Assembly (NCBI GenBank): GCA_963753575.1
Contig: CAVWCR010000001.1
Span: 558,001 to 622,000, forward strand
From: VAZQ01 sp963753575
Lineage (GTDB): Bacteria > Pseudomonadota > Alphaproteobacteria > Rhizobiales > Xanthobacteraceae
Direction of reading: 5' to 3'
Length of the DNA: 64,000 nt
Positions 58,948 through 64,000 of this stretch are shown here, in pieces. The notes beneath the pieces were generated by a model. The model saw nothing but the letters and a program-made list of their open reading frames with translations. It was not told the origin of the DNA and ran no database searches. Both the position numbers and the translations under genes were made by a program. Positions within the stretch are counted from its first letter, which is position 1. Each line of letters opens with the position of its first letter.

Positions 58948-60177
58948 TCACTCCGCCGCCATGGCGTGCTTGCCGCGCGGCAGCTTCAGACGTTCCCACA
59001 CGTCGAGCAGGGCCTCCGCCAGCGCATCGATCAGAGCATCCTCGTGATAGGGCGACGGCGTGATGCGCAGCCGCTCGGCGCCCTTGGGCACGGTCGGGTA
59101 GTTGATCGGCTGGATGTAGATGCCGTGCTCCTCGAGCAGGAGGTCGGTCGCCTCCTTGCACTTCTCCGGATTGCCGACAAACACCGGCACGATGTGGGTG
59201 TCGTTGGGCATCACAGGAAGCCCGGCTGCAATCAGCACCGCCTTGGTGCGGGCGGCGCGGTCCTGGTGACGCTCCCGCTCGAAGCTCGACGTCTTGAGAT
59301 GACGGATGGCGGCGGCCGCGGCCGCGCAGATCGCGGGCGGCAGCGCGGTGGTGAAAATGAAGCCCGGCGCGTAGCTACGCACTGCATCGATCAGTGCTGA
59401 ACTGCCCGCGATATAGCCGCCGAGGCAGCCGAACGCCTTGGCGAGCGTGCCTTCGAGCACATCGACGCGGTGCGTGACGCCCTGCAGCTCGGCTTGGCCG
59501 CCGCCGCGCGGGCCGTACATGCCGACCGCATGTACTTCGTCCGCGTAAGTCATCGCGCCATAGCGCTCGGCCAGATCGCAGAACTGGCCGATCGGGGCCA
59601 CGTCCCCATCCATGGAATAGAGCGTCTCGAACACGATCAGCTTCGGGCGCGCCGGATCGGCTGCCTTAAGGAGTTCTTCGAGATGGGCAGCGTCGTTGTG
59701 GCGGAAGATCTTCTTCTCGGCGCCCGACTGCCGCACGCCCTCGATCATGGAGTTGTGGTTCAGCGCATCCGACAGGATAAGGCAGTTCGGGATGAGCTTG
59801 ACCAGCGTCGAGATGCCGGTCTCGTTCGACACGTAGCCGGAGGTGAAGACCAGCGCGGCTTCCTTGCGATGCAGGTCCGCAAGCTCGCGCTCAAGTTCCA
59901 CCAGCGGATGGTTGGTGCCCGCGATGTTGCGGGTGCCGCCGGCGCCGGTGCCCATGCGGGCCGCGGTCTCGACCATGGCGCCGATTACCTTGGGATGCTG
60001 GCCCATCCCGAGGTAGTCGTTCGAGCACCACACGACGACGTCGCGCGGCCCCTGTGGGGAGTGCCAGACCGCGCGCGGGAAGCGCCCGGCCAGCCGCTCG
60101 AGGTCCGCAAACACGCGATAGCGCCGCTCTTCCCGCAGCCGGGCGAGCGCGTTCGTGAAATAGGCGTCGTAGTTCAT
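58948..60177 (-). CDS. hemA: 5-aminolevulinate synthase
   Basis: A 409-residue ALAS, the Shemin-pathway enzyme that joins glycine and succinyl-CoA. Signatures are VVVWCSNDYLGMGQHP near the N-terminus and GTGAGGTRNIAGTNHPLVELE near residue 75. TYADEVHAVGMYGPRGGG holds the PLP Asp, GTLAKAFGCLGGY the Schiff-base Lys near residue 245, and FTTALPPAICAAA follows. The ATG at 60177 has GGGACTTC upstream; the longer frame to 60333 is rejected. It supplies heme precursors for the oxidase cluster. The 239-bp upstream region is divergent to the dehydratase gene; I did not see a convincing Fnr-type box there. Confidence 0.96.
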   Translation of the reverse strand: MNYDAYFTNALARLREERRYRVFADLERLAGRFPRAVWHSPQGPRDVVVWCSNDYLGMGQHPKVIGAMVETAARMGTGAGGTRNIAGTNHPLVELERELADLHRKEAALVFTSGYVSNETGISTLVKLIPNCLILSDALNHNSMIEGVRQSGAEKKIFRHNDAAHLEELLKAADPARPKLIVFETLYSMDGDVAPIGQFCDLAERYGAMTYADEVHAVGMYGPRGGGQAELQGVTHRVDVLEGTLAKAFGCLGGYIAGSSALIDAVRSYAPGFIFTTALPPAICAAAAAAIRHLKTSSFERERHQDRAARTKAVLIAAGLPVMPNDTHIVPVFVGNPEKCKEATDLLLEEHGIYIQPINYPTVPKGAERLRITPSPYHEDALIDALAEALLDVWERLKLPRGKHAMAAE

Positions 60178-60416
60178 GAAGTCCCTACCCGGCGGCTGTT
60201 TTTTGGTCGAAACTTGGAACTCACCCAAGCTACTTTTAGAGGTGTTCCAGGTCTGTTGTCGAGGCGGAATGTGGCTCTGGCGCGGCGATGGCGGTCGGAG
60301 GCGCTGGTGAAATCGGATGCATTCGGCGGCCAAATCCTCTTTATTCCTGCAGCGCTGCAGGTACGGACGGCGTAGGCAGTTGGACGCGCAGGTATCGCCT
60401 TGGGGGAGCTCGTTCG

Positions 60417-62117
60417 ATGACTGATCGGACCGTCGGCCTTGAACACGGCCTCACCAACTACGGCGACCGCGACTTTTCGCTCTACCTGCGGCGTTCGTTC
60501 GCCCAGTCCATGGGTTACTCGCGCGCCATGCTGGGCAAGCCGGTGGTCGGCATCGCCAATACGGCGTCAGGCTTCAACAATTGCCATCGCCATTTCCCGG
60601 AGCTCCTGGAGGCGGTCAAGCGCGGCGTGCTGGCCGCGGGCGCGCTGCCGGTCGAGTTCCCGACCGTCTCGCTCGGCGAGGTGTTCCTGAGTCCCACCAG
60701 CCTCAAGTATCGCAACCTGATGTCGATCGACACTGAGGAGATGATCGGGGCGCAGCCCATGGACGCGGTGGTACTGATGGGCGGCTGCGACAAGACCGTG
60801 CCAGCGCAGCTCATGGGGGCGGTGTCGGCCGGCCGCCCCGCCATCATGCTGGTGGCGGGCCCGATGATGACTGGACGCCATCGCGGCGAGCGGCTGGGCG
60901 CCTGCACCGACTGCCGCCGTTTCTGGGCGCGCTACCGCGCCGGCGAGGTCGACAGGCGAGAGATTTCCGAGGTCGAGGGCCGGCTGGCGGTGACGGCCGG
61001 CACCTGCGCCGTCATGGGCACCGCCTCGACCATGGCCTGCATCGTCGAGGCGCTCGGCCTCATCCTGCCGGGAACCGCAGCGATCCCGGCGGTGCATGCC
61101 GACCGCCTGCGGGCTGCCGAGGCGACCGGTGCGGCCGCCGTCCGCCTGATCGGGTCGACGCTCACGCCCGACCGCCTGGTGACGGCGAAATCGCTCGAGA
61201 ACGCGATGCGGGTGCTGCTCGCGCTCGGCGGCTCGACCAATGCGGTGATCCACCTCACCGCGATCGCGGGCCGCGCTGGGGTCAAGGTCACGCTCGGAGA
61301 GCTCAACAAGCTCTCGGACGAGACGCCGGTGCTGGTCAATCTCAAGCCGGTCGGCAACGGCTACATGGAGGATTTCTTCGCCGCCGGCGGCATGGGCGCG
61401 CTACTGCGCGAGCTCAAGCCGCTCCTCCATCTCGATTGCATGACCGTGACGGGAGAGACGCTCGGTGAGCGGCTCGCCGCCGAGACCGAGCCCTTTGTCG
61501 ACCGCACCATCATCGCGGCGCGTGAGAAACCGTTCGAGCCGCAAGGCGGCCTGGTCGCGCTGTTCGGCAATCTCGCTCCCAAGGGCGCGATCCTCAAGCG
61601 CTCAGCTGCCGACGCCAAGCTGTTCGAGCACGAGGGCAGGGCGGTGGTGTTCTCCTCGCTCGCCGACCTTGCCGCCCGCATCGACGATCCGGCGCTCGAC
61701 GTCGCGCCGCAGGACATTCTGGTGCTGCAGAACGCGGGGCCGAATGCGCCGGAGGCGATGCCCGAAGCTGGCTACCTGCCGATCCCGAAGAAGCTCGCGC
61801 AGAAGGGGGTCAAGGACATGGTCCGGGTCTCCGACGCGCGCATGAGCGGCACCGCCTTCGGTACCATCGTGTTGCACGTGACGCCCGACTCCGCTTCGGG
61901 CGGGCCGCTCGGCCTCGTGCGCAATGGCGACCGCATCCGCCTGTCTGTGACGGCGCGGCGCATCGAGCTTCTGGTCGATGACACAGAGCTCAAGCGGCGC
62001 GCTGCCGCAGTCAAGCTCGCGCCCGAGAAGCCCGCGCGCGGCTATGCCAAGCTTTACGCAAGAGAGATCCTGGGCGCCGACGAGGGCTGCGACTTCGCAT
62101 TTCTCAAGCCGGAATGA
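60417..62117 (+). CDS. IlvD/Edd-family dehydratase
   Basis: A 566-residue Fe-S dehydratase. Cluster and active-site segments are VVLMGGCDKTVPAQLMG, GACTDCRRFWARYRAGE and AGTCAVMGTASTMACIVEAL, with QNAGPNAPEAMPEAGYLP and RVSDARMSGTAFGTIVLHV in the C-terminal part. ERLGACTDCRRFW resembles the sugar-acid dehydratases (arabonate/xylonate type) more than IlvD of amino-acid synthesis, so a sugar-acid or related substrate is more likely. The ATG at 60417 opens at MTDRTVGLEHGLTNYGDRDF. Its stop overlaps the ATG of the next gene. Confidence 0.9.
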   Translation: MTDRTVGLEHGLTNYGDRDFSLYLRRSFAQSMGYSRAMLGKPVVGIANTASGFNNCHRHFPELLEAVKRGVLAAGALPVEFPTVSLGEVFLSPTSLKYRNLMSIDTEEMIGAQPMDAVVLMGGCDKTVPAQLMGAVSAGRPAIMLVAGPMMTGRHRGERLGACTDCRRFWARYRAGEVDRREISEVEGRLAVTAGTCAVMGTASTMACIVEALGLILPGTAAIPAVHADRLRAAEATGAAAVRLIGSTLTPDRLVTAKSLENAMRVLLALGGSTNAVIHLTAIAGRAGVKVTLGELNKLSDETPVLVNLKPVGNGYMEDFFAAGGMGALLRELKPLLHLDCMTVTGETLGERLAAETEPFVDRTIIAAREKPFEPQGGLVALFGNLAPKGAILKRSAADAKLFEHEGRAVVFSSLADLAARIDDPALDVAPQDILVLQNAGPNAPEAMPEAGYLPIPKKLAQKGVKDMVRVSDARMSGTAFGTIVLHVTPDSASGGPLGLVRNGDRIRLSVTARRIELLVDDTELKRRAAAVKLAPEKPARGYAKLYAREILGADEGCDFAFLKPE

Positions 62118-62149
62118 TCGAACCGAAAGTCCAAGAGGGGAGAAGCAAC

Positions 62150-62881
62150 GTGAAGGTCGAACCCATCCAGTATTCCGTGTCGGGCCTCGGCTGCCGCGGC
62201 GAACTGGTCTACGACGACAGCATAAAGACGCAGCGCCCGCTGCTCCTGGTTGCGCCGAACTGGCTCGGCGTCACCAAGGACGTCGTCGAGCGCACCAAGA
62301 CGCTTGCCGGTACGCGTTATGTCGCGTTCGTCGCCGACATGTTCGGCGAAGGCAAGGGGCCGAAGGGCAACGAAAACCCGATGGAGTTCCTCAAGCCCTT
62401 GATCGAGGACGCGGCCGAAACGCGCCGGCGCATCGTGGCGGCGTTCGAGGCCATGACCAAGGAGGCGGTTGCGCGCGGCATCGGCGATGCCAAGCGGCGC
62501 GCCGGCATCGGTTACTGCTTCGGCGGCAGCAACGTCATCGACCTCGCGCGCGCCGGCGCCGACGTGCAGGCGGTCGTCTCGGTGCACGGCGTGCTGGCGA
62601 CGCCGGCGCCGGCCAAGAAGGGCGACATCAAGGCTGCCATCCTGGTGCTGCACGGCGCTGCCGATCCGATCTCGCCCAAGGCGCATCGCGACATGTTCGA
62701 GGCCGAGATGGATGCGGCGGGCGCGCGCTGGTATGCGCTGACATTCGGCAACGTCGTGCACGCCTATACCGACGTCGGCGTCAACAATCCGCCGGTGGCG
62801 GTCTACAACGAGCCTGCCACCCGCCACGGCTATGCGCTCACGCACGCCTTCATCGAAGATGTGTTCACGGGAAAGATCTAG
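62150..62881 (+). CDS. Dienelactone hydrolase-family protein
   Basis: An alpha/beta hydrolase of about 243 residues. The nucleophile motif is GIGYCFGGSNVID (Cys), the Asp region is VLHGAADPISPKAHRDM and the His lies in FGNVVHAYTD; together they give the Cys-Asp-His triad of the dienelactone hydrolases. Members hydrolyse dienelactones or other esters in aromatic breakdown. The GTG at 62150 has GAGGGGAGAAGCAAC upstream and is preferred. An ATG at 62114 overlapping the dehydratase stop is possible. Same strand and close to the dehydratase, so probably one operon. Confidence 0.88.
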   Translation: MKVEPIQYSVSGLGCRGELVYDDSIKTQRPLLLVAPNWLGVTKDVVERTKTLAGTRYVAFVADMFGEGKGPKGNENPMEFLKPLIEDAAETRRRIVAAFEAMTKEAVARGIGDAKRRAGIGYCFGGSNVIDLARAGADVQAVVSVHGVLATPAPAKKGDIKAAILVLHGAADPISPKAHRDMFEAEMDAAGARWYALTFGNVVHAYTDVGVNNPPVAVYNEPATRHGYALTHAFIEDVFTGKI

Positions 62882-62936
62882 GCAACGTGCCTGACGGTGA
62901 CGTTGCCGTGCTCCATTCCCTTGCCCGCGCCGGCGC

Positions 62937-63680
62937 TCAGCGTTGCGCGCGGGCCTGACTCTTGAGCACCTCCCAGACGCGATCTGCGCCCCTAGCATCG
63001 GATGGCTTGGTTCGGGCGAGCTCGGCTTCGAGCGTCTCAGCCTCGTCGCTCGACAGGAAATTGATCGGACCGCCGATCATCATTGCCTGCAGTTGCATCT
63101 TGGCATTGACCTCGGTTTCGATCGCGCGCGACACGGCAACGCGCAGGCGCGGCGCGACCACGACATTGCCATGACCGCGCATCAGCGCGACGTTGGCGGC
63201 CCCGAGCGTGCGGGCGAGCGCCGCGCCGCGTGCCGCGTTGTTGACGAGCATGTTGTTCTTCGCGCCCGCCGCGTCGCGGATTTCGAACACGGGAACGCCG
63301 GGATGCAGAAAAGAGGCGCGATGATAGGCCGGCTTCAGCTCGGCCTGCGTGATGCTGAATGGAATGACGGTCGGCGAATGGCTGTGCACGATGGCGTTGA
63401 CGTCGTTACGGACCTTGTAGATCTCCGAATGGATGAAGCGCTCGATGTAAAGGCTTTGCGTGCCTTCGCTCACTCGGTTTCCGTCGAGGTCGAGCTCGAC
63501 AATATCGGCTGCGGAGACGATCCCGGGCGCCATGGCGCGCGACATCAGAAAGCGGCCGGAATTTCCCGGGTGCCGGGCGCTGACGTGGCCAAAGCTGTCC
63601 AGCACTCGTTGATGAAACAGGATGTGATTGGCGGTGACCAAGTCCTCGATGAGCGTGGCGATGTCGTCGCTGGGGTTCAT
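62937..63680 (-). CDS. Class II aldolase / adducin-family protein
   Basis: A 247-residue class II aldolase fold. FGHVSARHPGNSGRFLMSR is the substrate-binding part, IVHSHSPTVIPFSI supplies the zinc His pair, and LMRGHGNVVVAP the third His region. Family members are L-fuculose-phosphate-type aldolases or decarboxylases acting on aromatic or sugar acids. Substrate unknown. The start ATG at 63680 has GGAGGCC upstream. It is convergent with the dienelactone-hydrolase gene and reads in the same direction as the partial gene to its right. Confidence 0.88.
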   Translation of the reverse strand: MNPSDDIATLIEDLVTANHILFHQRVLDSFGHVSARHPGNSGRFLMSRAMAPGIVSAADIVELDLDGNRVSEGTQSLYIERFIHSEIYKVRNDVNAIVHSHSPTVIPFSITQAELKPAYHRASFLHPGVPVFEIRDAAGAKNNMLVNNAARGAALARTLGAANVALMRGHGNVVVAPRLRVAVSRAIETEVNAKMQLQAMMIGGPINFLSSDEAETLEAELARTKPSDARGADRVWEVLKSQARAQR

Positions 63681-63744
63681 GCTGGCCTCCGGCTGCGATT
63701 GGTCTTGGTCGAACGACCGGCGGGCCGGTCGCGTGCGACTGCGC

Positions 63745-64000
63745 TCAAATTCTGTGGCTCCCGCGCCTGCGGCCCTGTGACACGTCGAGGAAAAGCTCGT
63801 TGAATGTGAGCGGCCGCTTGATCAGGCCGAGCTCGAATGAATAGCGCAGCAGCGTTTCGAGCGTCGTCCTATTCTGCGCGGTCATTCCATATTGCCAAGG
63901 GTCGGGACCGAGGATGCGCTCCTGCTCCTCCCAGGCCTCGCGGTACCACGCGAGCGGCGTGATCCTCGGGTTGGCCATCCGTTTCATGGCGAGCGATTTC
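63745..64000 (-). CDS. 4,5-dihydroxyphthalate decarboxylase-like / binding-protein-fold protein, N-terminus outside window
   Basis: The frame is open to the right edge, so only the C-terminal about 85 residues are seen (RMANPRITPLAWYREAWEEQ, ILGPDPWQYGMTAQNRTTLE, TLLRYSFELGLIKRPLTFNE). GPDPWxYG and the LLRYSFELGL ending resemble the C-terminus of 4,5-dihydroxyphthalate decarboxylases, which share the periplasmic-binding-protein fold. Only part of the protein is present, so the call is tentative. It lies 64 bases upstream of the class II aldolase gene on the same strand and may be cotranscribed with it. Confidence 0.6.
   Translation of the reverse strand, partial: KSLAMKRMANPRITPLAWYREAWEEQERILGPDPWQYGMTAQNRTTLETLLRYSFELGLIKRPLTFNELFLDVSQGRRRGSHRI

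Noticed and set aside
60178..60416. An Fnr/FixK or Irr control box between hemA and the dehydratase
   Set aside because: No TTGAT-N4-ATCAA or convincing iron-response palindrome was found; TTTAGAGG alone is not enough.
1..64000. tRNA, rRNA or CRISPR array
   Set aside because: No cloverleaf with conserved TTCGA-type loops, no rRNA sequence, and no regularly spaced repeats were seen in a visual scan; a covariance-model search would settle small RNAs.

Overview
The window looks like chromosomal DNA of a high-GC alphaproteobacterium of the Rhizobiales/Hyphomicrobiales, in the Bradyrhizobium/Xanthobacteraceae neighbourhood. Support comes from the aa3 cytochrome oxidase cluster order, the split b/b' ATP synthase F0 operon, the ALAS-type hemA, the many orphan Bug-type (TTT) binding proteins and the IS1595/IS5-type mobile DNA. 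This placement is inferred from gene content, not from a marker phylogeny.

Layout. 0-9.4 kb: the end of a 3-hydroxyacyl-CoA dehydrogenase gene, an MFS transporter, gshA, a GT39-like membrane protein, a two-PAN-repeat secreted protein, tldD, a Bug protein and an IalB-like protein. 9.9-16.3 kb: a collinear aa3 oxidase cluster (ctaC, ctaD, ctaB, a CoxF-like small protein, ctaG, ctaE, a DUF983 protein, surf1). 16.4-23.4 kb: four Bug proteins (two are a tandem duplication), an ornithine cyclodeaminase-like enzyme and a flavin monooxygenase. 23.5-30.9 kb: a six-gene complex-I/hydrogenase-4-like operon whose large subunit lacks the Ni-binding cysteines and whose HyfC-like gene has a one-base frameshift, with an XRE regulator just upstream. 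31-38.7 kb: a zinc-ribbon/TM/beta-propeller-like protein, an MFS exporter, a VOC protein, a frameshifted Bug gene, a NUDIX hydrolase and two exported proteins.

38.8-43.7 kb: two IS1595-family transposons lie back to back. I could define both from the sequence: 38820-41292 and 41303-43703, each with terminal inverted repeats and 8-bp target duplications (GTCCAGAG and CCAGAGGT) that overlap in the same target. The first carries small genes and a HEPN-like ORF. The second carries a trypsin-like protease gene with an in-frame stop.

43.9-64 kb: thrC, an M16 peptidase, a GNAT enzyme and a lipoprotein, with two pairs of palindromic IS5-type miniature elements, one of which holds a central piece of transposase. 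Then come the ATP synthase F0 operon (atpI-B-E-F'-F), a YjbQ protein, a LuxR-type response regulator convergent with a transporter-fused hybrid kinase, an AbrB-family membrane protein, a DUF1902/HicA pair with a nonsense-truncated toxin, hemA, and a catabolic group (IlvD/Edd dehydratase, dienelactone hydrolase, class II aldolase, and the end of a 4,5-dihydroxyphthalate-decarboxylase-like gene).

Functionally the window combines aerobic respiration (oxidase, its assembly factors, heme synthesis, ATP synthase F0) with a second, probably proton- or ion-translocating membrane complex and with capture of organic acids or aromatics. No tRNA, rRNA or CRISPR array was recognised.
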